The notes below the pieces were generated by a model, which was not told the DNA's origin, searched no databases, and was given only the letters and a program-made list of their open reading frames with translations. From JAVVHH01 sp964613945 (GTDB lineage Bacteria; Pseudomonadota; Alphaproteobacteria; Acetobacterales; Acetobacteraceae): a stretch of 64,000 bases of DNA. Positions 43,048 to 51,277 of this stretch are shown here, one piece after another; within the stretch, counting starts at the first letter, position 1; every line of letters begins with the position of its first letter. The position numbers were made by a program, and so were the translations under genes. The stretch covers positions 213,837 through 277,836 of the forward strand of contig CAZTJC010000002.1 in the NCBI GenBank assembly GCA_964613945.1, in the 5' to 3' direction.

Positions 43048-44364
43048 CTACGACGAGGAAGAAAGGCGTTCGGCACCGATGAGCGCCAGGCCTTCGGCGA
43101 CCGAGACGAACTCGCCACCACCGGATAGGCGTCCGGCGCCGAAGCGGTCGGCGAACAGCGCCCGAACGGCGGGTACGAAAGCGGTGCCGCCGGTGAGGAA
43201 GACGCGGTCGATGCCGGCCGCGGTCACGCCGGCATCGACCAGCGCATCGTCGACCGCCTTGCCGAGCCGGGCGAGATCGGGCGCGATCCATTCCTCGAAC
43301 TCGGCGCGACCGACGGCGCGCTCGATGACGAATCGCTCGTGCTCAAACCGCAGGGTCGCTTCCTCCGCCGAAGACAGCGCGGCTTTGACGTCCGAGACGG
43401 CGCGATACAACGCATAGCCCTGCTCGTCCTCGATCAGCGCGCGCAAGGCGTCGAGCCGGTCCGGATGTTCGGCGGTGCGGCGAACGTCCTCGATGTCGCG
43501 CATCATGCGCGGCGTCCGCATCATGGAAAGCCGGTGCCACCGAGCAAAGGCGGAATACCATTCGGCGGGAACCGGGAGCGTGTTGCCCCAGGGCTTGTAG
43601 CTGGTGCCCTTGCCGAGCAGAGGGGCGACGACCTGGTCCATGATGCGGGCGTCGAACGCGTCGCCGGCGATGCCGACGCCGGCGCGACCCATCGGAATCA
43701 GGCTTGCCTGCCCAGCGTCGCCAGGAGTGAAGCGGAGGACGGAGAAGTCGCTGGTGCCGCCGCCGAAATCGCCGATCAATACCGTCGATGGGGCGTCGAG
43801 CGTGCGGGTGAAGCGGTAGCCGGCACCCTCCGGTTCCAGCGCGACGCCGATATCGCGGAGGCCGGCATCGGCAAAGGCGGCCCTGAGGCGGCGTTCGCCC
43901 AAAGCGTCGTCGGCATTCTCGCCGGCAAAGCGGACGGGGCGCCCGGCGACGACGCGCAGGCCGGCCGGATCGAGCGCGGCGGCGGCAAGCAACTCGCGGA
44001 GAAACAGCCCGATAAGCTGTTCAAGGCTCCAGATGCGGCCGAACAGGTTGGTCGAGGTGAAGCTCGGGCTGGCGAGGTAGGTCTTGGGCGACATGACCAG
44101 CCGGCTTTCCAGCGGATCGTCCAGATAGGCCGAGATGGCGGCTGGACCGGCGGCGCGATGATCGCTGAGGCGGCCGTTGCTGACGGTTTGCGAGAAGCAG
44201 AGCACGCTGCGGAAGACGTCGTGCGCAGTGTCGCCGACTTGGAAGCGTACGGTGTGGGAGGTGCCGGTAGTCGGATCGATGGCGGCCACGACGCTGTTGG
44301 TCGTGCCGAAATCGATCCCGAGCACCAGGCTCGGCTGAGTTGCTCGATTGCGGTCTGACGCCAT
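43048..44364 (-). CDS. Hsp70 family protein (YegD-like chaperone)
   Basis: 438 residues, so only the ATPase half of an Hsp70, without the usual substrate-binding domain. Nucleotide-binding elements are visible: VLGIDFGTTNSVVAAID (phosphate 1), IGDFGGGTSDFSVLRF (phosphate 2) and VFLTGGTAFVPAVRALFADRFG (adenosine). YegD-type proteins of Escherichia coli share the size; their clients are unknown. The start ATG 44364 lies in an intergenic divergent from the small gene at 44459. It forms a single gene. Confidence 0.9.
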   Translation of the reverse strand: MASDRNRATQPSLVLGIDFGTTNSVVAAIDPTTGTSHTVRFQVGDTAHDVFRSVLCFSQTVSNGRLSDHRAAGPAAISAYLDDPLESRLVMSPKTYLASPSFTSTNLFGRIWSLEQLIGLFLRELLAAAALDPAGLRVVAGRPVRFAGENADDALGERRLRAAFADAGLRDIGVALEPEGAGYRFTRTLDAPSTVLIGDFGGGTSDFSVLRFTPGDAGQASLIPMGRAGVGIAGDAFDARIMDQVVAPLLGKGTSYKPWGNTLPVPAEWYSAFARWHRLSMMRTPRMMRDIEDVRRTAEHPDRLDALRALIEDEQGYALYRAVSDVKAALSSAEEATLRFEHERFVIERAVGRAEFEEWIAPDLARLGKAVDDALVDAGVTAAGIDRVFLTGGTAFVPAVRALFADRFGAGRLSGGGEFVSVAEGLALIGAERLSSSS

Positions 44365-44458
44365 CGGTTTGCTTCCGCGGTGGGCCGGGCGTTTAGGCTT
44401 ACGGCGCGTCTGGCGTCAAACGTCTATGGTGGCGAGCGAAGGGGAGAATGTGTGGCTC

Positions 44459-44662
44459 ATGGCGAAAGCTAAGGAATTGACGGAGTTCGAACGCGGTTTC
44501 CAGGCCGGGATCTTGGCAGCCCGGCATTGGCACGAGGCGCAGTCGATGCAGGCGCTGGTGCAGTCGCGGCGCACGCGATTTCCGAAGAACCTCGAGCGCG
44601 AGGCGGAGGTGCATACGCGGAGTGCCGAGATGATGGATACCCTCTCGCCGGAGGATGTGTAG
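44459..44662 (+). CDS. Small hypothetical protein
   Basis: 67 residues from ATG 44459; an in-frame ATG at 44426 would add 11 residues. GGGGAG lies 13 bases before 44459. The protein is soluble, with FERGFQAGILAARHWHEAQSMQALVQSRR and an acidic end. No domain is recognised. The convergent GGDEF-EAL gene ends 4 bp later. The frame has a codon pattern like the neighbours and a plausible ribosome site, but its reality is only moderately supported. Confidence 0.5.
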   Translation: MAKAKELTEFERGFQAGILAARHWHEAQSMQALVQSRRTRFPKNLEREAEVHTRSAEMMDTLSPEDV

Positions 44663-44665
44663 CGA

Positions 44666-47422
44666 TCAGGTGGCAGGTTCAGTCACCAGCTCGCGCCGTG
44701 GCGTGAAGCGCGCGAGCAGGGCGGGGATGTCGGCGGCGGGCACGGGGCAGCTGAAGAAGAAGCCCTGAACGTCCTTGCATCGTTCGGCCTCGAGGATCGC
44801 GATCTGCTCCTCGCGCTCGACCCCCTCGGCCAGCGTGGTGATGCCGAGTTCGGTGCACAGGCCGACGATGGCGTGGACGATGGCGCGGACGTCGTGACCC
44901 GTGCCGAGATCCTGCACGAAGCAGCGGTCGATCTTGACCTTGTCGAACGGGAAGCTTCGCAAGTAGCTCAGCGACGAGAACCCGGTGCCGAAATCGTCCA
45001 GTGCGATCGAGACGCCCATCTTGTGAAGTTGCGCCAACGTCTCGAGGGTTTCCGCGGCATCCTGCATCAGCACGGTCTCGGTGATTTCCAATTCGAGTTG
45101 TGCGGCCGGCAGCCCGGTATCGGCCAGGGCGGTGGCGACGGTGAGCACGAGCCGGCGGTCGCGCACCTGGATCGGGGACAGATTGACCGCGACCTTCTGC
45201 CGGCCTGGCCAGGTCGCCGCCTCGGCACAGGCGACTCGCAGGACCCAGGCTCCGATCGGCACGATCAACCCGGTCTCCTCGGCCAGCGGGATGAACTCGG
45301 TGGGCGAGACGAGCCCACGAGTCGGATGACGCCAGCGCAGCAACGCCTCGAAGCCGACCACGGAGCGGCATTCCAGGCGTACCAGCGGCTGGTAATGCAG
45401 CTCGAACTCGTCCCGGCTGAGCGACAGCATCAGATCGGCCTCGGTCTGTCGCCGCGCCAGCAGGGTCTGGTTCATGTCCGGTGCGAACAGGCGGGCCTGC
45501 CTGTATCCGTCGATCTTGGCGGAGTGCAGCGCGATGTCGGCATGCTTGAGCAGGGTCGCGGCATCCGACGCATCGTCGGGCGCGAGCGCGACGCCGGCAC
45601 TGATCGATACCGATAGGACGCGCCCGTCGAGCTCGCAGGGTCTACCCATGTCCTCGATGAGGCTCGTGGCGCGGTTGGCGAGCGTTTCGCGGCTTCCCGG
45701 CGCGGCGAAGATGACCGCGAACTCGTCGCCACCGATCCGCGCCACGGTGTCCGTGCTGCGGATCGCGCGGCGCAGGCGGTCGGCCATCTCCTGCAACAGG
45801 AGGTCGCCGATGCCGTGGCCGAACGTGTCGTTGATTTCCTTGAAGCGCACGAGGTCGAGGCACATCACGCCGCAGGGTGTCCCAAGCTCGACCAGTTGCA
45901 GCGCCGTGACCAGGCGTTCGATGAACAGCGCGCGATTGGGCAGGCCGGTCAGCTGATCATGATGCGCCAGAAAGGCGATGTCTGCCTGGGCGCGGCGCTG
46001 CTCGGTGATGTCGTCGCACGTGACGATGCAACCGCCGCCGGTCGTCGGCTGAAGCTTCAGCAGCAACGTTCGGCCGTCGGTCAACGGCAGCGTCGACTGG
46101 ACAGGCAAGCGAGCGGCCGTCATCCGGCGCCAGGCCGCGACGGTCTGACAGATATCGCTCGGAGAGATCAGCCGCGACGCCCTGGCCGAGGAAAGCAGCC
46201 GGGCGCAGGAGGTGCCGGGCTGTGCGACGTCTCCGAGGCCGAACAGCATCGCAAGTTGCCCGTTGCAGATGATCAGCCGTCCGGCATCGTCGATCATGCA
46301 CAGGCCTTGAGCCATCGTTTCCATCGCCAGGCCGAATCGCGCGTAGTGCTCGCGCAACGCCGATTCGCTTCGCGCCCGGTCCTCTGCCGCGCTCCGGTCG
46401 ATTTCGGCTTGGCTCAGCCTGGCCAGGTTCTGCGACTGGCGGACGCTCAACCACAGCACGGACACCAACCCCGCCTCGATCAGCAATGCTGCCAATGCCA
46501 GCACGATCGCCTGCACGCGCCATGCGGCTAGGCTGGCGGCCGAGGTCCGGCTGATGCTGAAGCGGATAGGGAAATGGTCGAGCATCCTGGTCGAGGTGAC
46601 GCGATTCAAACCGTCGATCGGACTTCGACCAAGCAGCACGCCGCTGGAAGCGCCACGGTCTGCGATCACCTTGGCTGCAGTGCTCTGGAACACCTTGCCG
46701 ATCGACGAGGGCCAGGGCGGATGACGAAGCAGCAACATCCCATCGGAGCGGAATTGCGAGAGCACGTAATCGCTCGAGGGCGCGATCTGTGCATAAAGAT
46801 GCTCGAAATACGCCAGATCGACCGCGCCAAGCACGAGACCAAGGAACTGGCCGTCCGGGGTCGCGATGCGCCGCGCCATGTAGAGCGTCCAGATGCCATC
46901 GCCACGATTGGAAACGGGCTGGCTGAGAAAACGGTCGAGCGCCGGGTTCTCCTTGAGTGTCGTGAAGTAGTCGCGATCCGATACGCTGACGTTCGGAATC
47001 GGCCAGAAGCGCGAGAAGTTCAGCAGCTTGCCGTTCTGGTCAATGAGCGTGACGGCATTGGTCTGCGGAAGCCCGGTAACCCGGTTCACGAGCGTATCAT
47101 GAACGGAGCGGGTGCTTGCGTAGGCCACGAACTCCTCTTCGGAGGATATCTTCGCGGAATAGATGTCGTTGATGACGCCTTGTTGCACGATGTCGATGGA
47201 CTGAAGCGCCCGATCCGCCTGGTCTGCCAACACCAGCGACAAGCTCATCAGGTTCTTTTGCGTGGCTTTGATCGAACGATGGTAAAGGTCGTTGATCAGC
47301 AGCCCGGCTGCGACCGCGATCAGCACGCCGAGAACGATCCCCAGCCGAATCGCAACGCCGACGCGTGGGAGCGCCCCCGCTCGGACGCCGGGCGCATTAC
47401 CTGCGCAAGTCGAAACCGACAT
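44666..47422 (-). CDS. Membrane-bound c-di-GMP signalling protein: sensor, PAS, GGDEF, EAL
   Basis: 918 residues. An N-terminal helix (IRLGIVLGVLIAVAAGLLIN) and a second one near 305-330 (IVLALAALLIEAGLVSVLWL) enclose a periplasmic Cache-like sensor region with VSDRDYFTTL. A PAS domain follows (ETMAQGLCMIDDAGRLIICN). The cyclase signature GGDEF is complete (RIGGDEFAVIF), and the phosphodiesterase domain opens FEALLRWRHPTRGLVSP and keeps DDFGTGFSSLSYL. Both enzyme domains look intact, so the net activity cannot be predicted. It is a single gene. Confidence 0.93.
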   Translation of the reverse strand: MSVSTCAGNAPGVRAGALPRVGVAIRLGIVLGVLIAVAAGLLINDLYHRSIKATQKNLMSLSLVLADQADRALQSIDIVQQGVINDIYSAKISSEEEFVAYASTRSVHDTLVNRVTGLPQTNAVTLIDQNGKLLNFSRFWPIPNVSVSDRDYFTTLKENPALDRFLSQPVSNRGDGIWTLYMARRIATPDGQFLGLVLGAVDLAYFEHLYAQIAPSSDYVLSQFRSDGMLLLRHPPWPSSIGKVFQSTAAKVIADRGASSGVLLGRSPIDGLNRVTSTRMLDHFPIRFSISRTSAASLAAWRVQAIVLALAALLIEAGLVSVLWLSVRQSQNLARLSQAEIDRSAAEDRARSESALREHYARFGLAMETMAQGLCMIDDAGRLIICNGQLAMLFGLGDVAQPGTSCARLLSSARASRLISPSDICQTVAAWRRMTAARLPVQSTLPLTDGRTLLLKLQPTTGGGCIVTCDDITEQRRAQADIAFLAHHDQLTGLPNRALFIERLVTALQLVELGTPCGVMCLDLVRFKEINDTFGHGIGDLLLQEMADRLRRAIRSTDTVARIGGDEFAVIFAAPGSRETLANRATSLIEDMGRPCELDGRVLSVSISAGVALAPDDASDAATLLKHADIALHSAKIDGYRQARLFAPDMNQTLLARRQTEADLMLSLSRDEFELHYQPLVRLECRSVVGFEALLRWRHPTRGLVSPTEFIPLAEETGLIVPIGAWVLRVACAEAATWPGRQKVAVNLSPIQVRDRRLVLTVATALADTGLPAAQLELEITETVLMQDAAETLETLAQLHKMGVSIALDDFGTGFSSLSYLRSFPFDKVKIDRCFVQDLGTGHDVRAIVHAIVGLCTELGITTLAEGVEREEQIAILEAERCKDVQGFFFSCPVPAADIPALLARFTPRRELVTEPAT

Positions 47423-47492
47423 TCATTCACCAACTATGTGAGCGCATTAGGCCTGAAACTGGTTAAGGCTCTAATAATCGGCCGGGCTGTGC

Positions 47493-47987
47493 TCAGTCGA
47501 TGTCGTGGGCCCGTAAGCTGGCCGTCACCCGCGGGCCACGGCGTGCCGCCTGCACCAGACGGTCGAGCGCATTGAGGAACGATCCACGATCGCGCTGGGT
47601 CAGCGGGGCGGGGCCACCGGTCTGGACGCCGCTTTCCCGCAGGTGCTGCCCAATCGCGCGACCGGCGAGGGCGGAGCCGATGTTGTCGCCGGTCCACTCG
47701 CGACCGTTGAACGCCAGCGCGCGTGCGCCGCGTTTAAGGCAGCGTGAGGCCAGGGGGATGTCAGCCGTGGTGCAGACGTCGGCCGCGCTGATGCGCTCGG
47801 CGATCCAGTCATCGGCCGCATCCGCGCCGGCCGGCACGACGACCATCTCGACGTTCGGCAAGCCCGGTGCCCGAATCGGCCGCGAGCCGTTGGAGACGAC
47901 GAAGACCGGCACCTGCAGCCGGGTCGCGACGCGAAAGATTTCGTCGCGCACCGGGCAGGCATCGGCGTCGATATAGATCGCCGTCAT
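47493..47987 (-). CDS. YaiI/YqxD family protein (DUF188)
   Basis: 164 residues. The family (UPF0178) has a PIN-like nuclease fold but no established function. The start YIDADACPVRDEIFRVA is diagnostic, and DDWIAERISAADVCTTADIPLASRCLKRGA and NIGSALAGRAIG are conserved. Acid residues D8 and D10 fit a metal site. It precedes no obvious partner; the DUF3126 gene lies 7 bp upstream on the same strand, probably in one transcript with it. Confidence 0.88.
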   Translation of the reverse strand: MTAIYIDADACPVRDEIFRVATRLQVPVFVVSNGSRPIRAPGLPNVEMVVVPAGADAADDWIAERISAADVCTTADIPLASRCLKRGARALAFNGREWTGDNIGSALAGRAIGQHLRESGVQTGGPAPLTQRDRGSFLNALDRLVQAARRGPRVTASLRAHDID

Positions 47988-47994
47988 GGACCGG

Positions 47995-48216
47995 CTATTT
48001 CTTTGCCGGCGGCAGGTCCTCTTCGAGGATGGTGATGTGCAGGGCGTAGGAGACCTCGCCGTCCTCGTCGTCGCGGTGCACGGTGCCGAGGAACTCCTTG
48101 TCGATGGTGACCTCGACGGAGGCGCCCTTCCGCTTGGGGACTGGGACCTCGATGCGGGGGTTGCCCAGGACGCGGCGGAGGTAGGTCTCCACCCGGGTGA
48201 TCTCGGTCGGGGTCAT
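47995..48216 (-). CDS. DUF3126 family protein
   Basis: 73 residues. A short alphaproteobacterial family of unknown function: TPTEITRVETYLRRVLGNPRIEVPVPKR, then VTIDKEFLGTVHRDDEDGEVSYALHITIL. It is soluble and looks like a small alpha/beta fold. It is 16 bp after rdgB and 7 bp before the YaiI gene, likely one transcript rph-rdgB-DUF3126-yaiI. Confidence 0.85.
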   Translation of the reverse strand: MTPTEITRVETYLRRVLGNPRIEVPVPKRKGASVEVTIDKEFLGTVHRDDEDGEVSYALHITILEEDLPPAKK

Positions 48217-48232
48217 GTTTTTCCCTTAATCG

Positions 48233-48838
48233 TCAATGATTGCACGGGAGACAGGCTGCGAAGAGTTGCGCCATCGCCCGCGCGCGGTGGCTGGTAGCAT
48301 GTTTTTCCGACGGATCGATCTCGCCATAGGTGCGGTGCGTGCCGGCGGGGATGAAGATCGGGTCGTAGCCGAAGCCCCGCATGCCGCGCGACGCCGTCGC
48401 CACGGTGCCGTCGACCCGGCCGATGAACGTCGCCGTCTCGCCATCGGGCCAGGCGAGGCAGAGCGCGGAGATGAACCAGGCGCGGCGGTCGGCGACCGTA
48501 CCCATCTCGTCCTGCACGCGCCGGATCGCCGCGGTGAAGTCCTTCGACGGGCCGGCCCAGCGCGCCGACAGCACGCCCGGCGCGCCACCGAGTGCGGCGA
48601 CGCAGAAACCGGAATCATCCGCGAGCGCCGGGCTGCCGGTGCTGGCGGCGGTGAGCGCCTTGATGCGAGCGTTGCCGGCAAAATCCGGCGCGTCCTCGGC
48701 AGGCTCCGGCAACCCCAGGTCTTCGGCGGAGACGATGTCGAGCGCATAGGAACCGAGCAGGTCGTTCATCTCGCGCAACTTGCCGGGATTATGCGTCGCG
48801 ATGATCAGGCGGCTGCCGCGGTCGAGCCGGCGGGTCAC
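48233..48838 (-). CDS. rdgB: Non-canonical purine NTP pyrophosphatase
   Basis: 201 residues from a GTG start that overlaps the rph stop by 4 bp. It hydrolyses dITP, dXTP and XTP to monophosphates, keeping deaminated purines out of DNA and RNA. The family start LIIATHNPGKLREMNDLL, the catalytic ALADDSGFCVAALGGAPGVLSARWAG and the FGYDPIFIPAG and SEKHATSHRARA motifs are complete. Confidence 0.94.
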   Translation of the reverse strand: MTRRLDRGSRLIIATHNPGKLREMNDLLGSYALDIVSAEDLGLPEPAEDAPDFAGNARIKALTAASTGSPALADDSGFCVAALGGAPGVLSARWAGPSKDFTAAIRRVQDEMGTVADRRAWFISALCLAWPDGETATFIGRVDGTVATASRGMRGFGYDPIFIPAGTHRTYGEIDPSEKHATSHRARAMAQLFAACLPCNH

Positions 48839-49551
48839 CCGCCGAGCGCCTCGCGCTGTAGCGCGAACAGCCGCCCGGTGCCGGTGCGGGCGTGCCTCAT
48901 CAGCGCAAGGAACTGTTCCTCGGAGAACGGGTCCTTCTCGGCGGTGCCCTGGATTTCGACAATGCCGCCGGCCTCGGTCAGCACGAAGTTGGCGTCGGCA
49001 TCGGCGTTGCTGTCCTCGGCGTAGTCGAGGTCGAGCACCGGGTTGCCCTCGTAGAGGCCACAGCTGACGGCCGCGACCTGGCCGGTGATGGGCGAGCGGG
49101 CGAGCACGTTGTTGGCGACCAGCTTGCGCACAGCCAACTCGAGCGCGACCCAGGCGCCGGTGATGCTGGCGCAGCGGGTGCCGCCATCGGCATTCAGCAC
49201 GTCGCAATCGAGCGTGATCGTAATCTCGCCGAGCGCCTTGCGATCGACAACGGCGCGGAGGGCGCGGCCGATCAGGCGCTGGATTTCCTGCGTGCGGCCG
49301 GATTGCTTGCCGCGAGCGGCCTCGCGGTCGCCGCGCGTGTGGGTGGCGCGGGGGAGCATGCCGTATTCGGCGGTGACCCAGCCTTCGCCCTTGCCGCGTA
49401 GGAACGGCGGCACGCGACCCTCGATGCTGGCGTTGCAGAGGACCTCCGTGCCGCCCATGCGGATCAGGCAGGAGCCTTCGGCATGATGGGCGAAACCGAG
49501 GGTGAAGGAGACGTCGCGAAGCGCATCGGGAGCGCGGCCGGAAGGGCGCAT
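48835..49551 (-). CDS. rph: Ribonuclease PH
   Basis: 238 residues. A phosphate-dependent 3'-5' exoribonuclease that trims tRNA 3' ends. The conserved start MRPSGRAPDALRDVSFTLGFAHHAEGSCLI, the phosphate-binding ATHTRGDREAARGKQSGRTQEIQRLIGRALRAVVD and the active-site CDVLNADGGTRCASITGAW region are intact. It is divergent from hrcA, with 69 bp between their starts, an arrangement that I recall in many alphaproteobacteria. Confidence 0.95.
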   Translation of the reverse strand: MRPSGRAPDALRDVSFTLGFAHHAEGSCLIRMGGTEVLCNASIEGRVPPFLRGKGEGWVTAEYGMLPRATHTRGDREAARGKQSGRTQEIQRLIGRALRAVVDRKALGEITITLDCDVLNADGGTRCASITGAWVALELAVRKLVANNVLARSPITGQVAAVSCGLYEGNPVLDLDYAEDSNADADANFVLTEAGGIVEIQGTAEKDPFSEEQFLALMRHARTGTGRLFALQREALGG

Positions 49552-49620
49552 CGTAAGGACTATCCTGTGCAGGGTGGGGTGGCGTTCCTATAACGATGAG
49601 TGAGCGTGATGGGGAGAGCG

Positions 49621-50664
49621 ATGATCAAGTTCCCGACCGACCTCGACCCGCGCTCGGCCGCCGTGCTGCGCGAGATCGTCGAACAGTATGTACAGACGGG
49701 GGAGCCCGTCGGCAGCCGAACGCTGTCACGGCGGTTGCCGATGGGCGTGTCGGCGGCGACGATCCGCAACGTGATGTCGGACCTGACCGATGCCGGGCTG
49801 CTGTTCGCACCGCACACCAGCGCGGGGCGACTGCCGACAGAGCGGGGGCTGCGGCTGTTCGTCGATGGGCTGCTGCAGTTCGGCGACCTCGGCGAGGACG
49901 AGCGGGAGACCATCTCGCGCGCGCTGGAATCGCGCGGCCGCAGCCTGCAGGACACGCTGACCGAGACGAGCACGATGCTGGCCGGGCTGGCGGGAGCCGC
50001 TGGGCTGGTGATCGCGCCGAAATCGGACGGGGCAATCCGGCACATCGACTTCGTGCCGCTGGGCCCGGGCCGGGCGCTGGTGATCCTGGTCGGCGCCGAC
50101 GGCCAGGTGGAGAACCGGGTGATCGAGACGCCACCGGGCTTGCCGCCGGCGGCGCTGCAGCAGGCGGCAAACTACCTGAACTCGCGGCTATCCGGGCGGA
50201 GCCTGGCGGAGCTGCGGCGCACCGTGTCGGGCGAGATGTCGGAAGATCGGACGCATCTGGACGCGCTGACCACCACGGTGGTCGAGGCCGGGTTGGCGAC
50301 GTGGTCGAGCGAGGGGCGCGGCGGTTCGCTGATCGTGCGCGGGCAAGGCAAGTTGCTGGCCGACGTGACAGCGCTGGAGAGCCTCGGCGCGATCCAGCTG
50401 TTGTTTGAGCGGCTGGAGACGCAGGAGACGATGCTGCGGCTGCTGGAGCTGGCGGAGGAGTCCGAGGGGGTGCGGATCTTCATCGGGGCGGAGAGCGGGC
50501 TGTTTGGGGCGAGCGGCGTGTCGATGGTGGTGGCCCCGGCGCGCAACGCGGCGGATCGGATCGTGGGTGCGATCGGGGTAATCGGGCCGACGCGGATCAA
50601 TTACGGGCGGATCATTCCGGTAGTGGACTACACGGCGCGGGCAATCGCGCGGCTACTGGGATGA
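49621..50664 (+). CDS. hrcA: Heat-inducible transcription repressor HrcA
   Basis: 347 residues from ATG 49621, chosen because GGGGAG lies about 10 bases upstream; GTG 49600 and ATG 49609 are alternatives. HrcA represses groESL and sometimes dnaK through CIRCE elements, with GroEL feedback. The winged helix is LREIVEQYVQTGEPVGSRTLSRRLPMGVSAATIRNVMSDL, and the C-terminal part has the HrcA patterns IDFVPLGPGRALVILV and VFIGAE-like IFIGAESGL. No CIRCE is seen in the window and grpE does not follow. Confidence 0.93.
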   Translation: MIKFPTDLDPRSAAVLREIVEQYVQTGEPVGSRTLSRRLPMGVSAATIRNVMSDLTDAGLLFAPHTSAGRLPTERGLRLFVDGLLQFGDLGEDERETISRALESRGRSLQDTLTETSTMLAGLAGAAGLVIAPKSDGAIRHIDFVPLGPGRALVILVGADGQVENRVIETPPGLPPAALQQAANYLNSRLSGRSLAELRRTVSGEMSEDRTHLDALTTTVVEAGLATWSSEGRGGSLIVRGQGKLLADVTALESLGAIQLLFERLETQETMLRLLELAEESEGVRIFIGAESGLFGASGVSMVVAPARNAADRIVGAIGVIGPTRINYGRIIPVVDYTARAIARLLG

Positions 50665-50718
50665 CTAACGTGCATCACGTTGTGCGGCGGTAGCGAAACA
50701 TACCGAACGGAACCGTGA

Positions 50719-51108
50719 ATGCTCCGTTGTCTCACCATGGAGTTTTTCAATCCTCGCTGTCTACTTTTAGTAGAAGACGATCCTCTCGTCCGTGAAACGG
50801 TCGCGGCCATGCTCGAGGATGAGGGTTTCGAGGTCGTCGAGGCCGCTGATGCCGATGCCGCGATGGCTTTGGTGCGTGACGGTCTGGAGGCGTCGTTGAT
50901 CGTGACCGACGTGGATCTCGGCGTCGGTCCCAGCGGTGCGGAGCTGGCCGACAAGATGCGGCACCTGCGTCCAGATATGCGAATCATCTTCATCACCGGC
51001 CGGCTGTCGTCCTTGGCCGATCGCGACGTCAGCGACCGCGAGGCGATCCTGCCGAAGCCGTTCGCCAGCGAGGCTTTGTCCAGGCTGGTGCGGCGAATGA
51101 CGAGTTAA
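50719..51108 (+). CDS. Stand-alone response regulator receiver protein
   Basis: 129 residues from ATG 50719; ATG 50737 is an alternative with MEFFNP. One CheY-like domain only: acidic pair LLVEDDPLV, phosphoacceptor Asp in LIVTDVDLG, Thr in IIFITGR, and Lys in ILPKPF. There is no output domain and no histidine kinase near. It may act as a phosphate sink or diffusible partner of a hybrid kinase. Confidence 0.85.
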   Translation: MLRCLTMEFFNPRCLLLVEDDPLVRETVAAMLEDEGFEVVEAADADAAMALVRDGLEASLIVTDVDLGVGPSGAELADKMRHLRPDMRIIFITGRLSSLADRDVSDREAILPKPFASEALSRLVRRMTS

Positions 51109-51157
51109 CTATTCGGCGAGTATAAGCAGTTGCTTGAGACGTACATACAGAACCAGC

Positions 51158-51186
51158 GTTAAGGATGATGGCGAGTCATCTTTAAC
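51158..51186. repeat. Inverted repeat between the response regulator and polA
   Basis: GTTAAGGATGA (51158-51168) pairs with TCATCTTTAAC (51176-51186) over 11 positions, one of them a G-U wobble, with a 7-base loop. It lies between two convergent genes, 50 bp after the response regulator stop. No T-run follows in either direction. It may be a weak bidirectional terminator. Confidence 0.45.
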
Positions 51187-51277
51187 GGTCATAATCTGCA
51201 GGCTGACCATAATCGCCGTGAGTCTTCAAGACTTTGCGATCTGACAACCGAAAGACCGCCGAGGGTGCATGTCGTTG

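Noticed and set aside
49552..49620. CIRCE element in front of hrcA
   Set aside because: Searched for the TTAGCACTC-N9-GAGTGCTAA pattern between rph and hrcA and did not find it.
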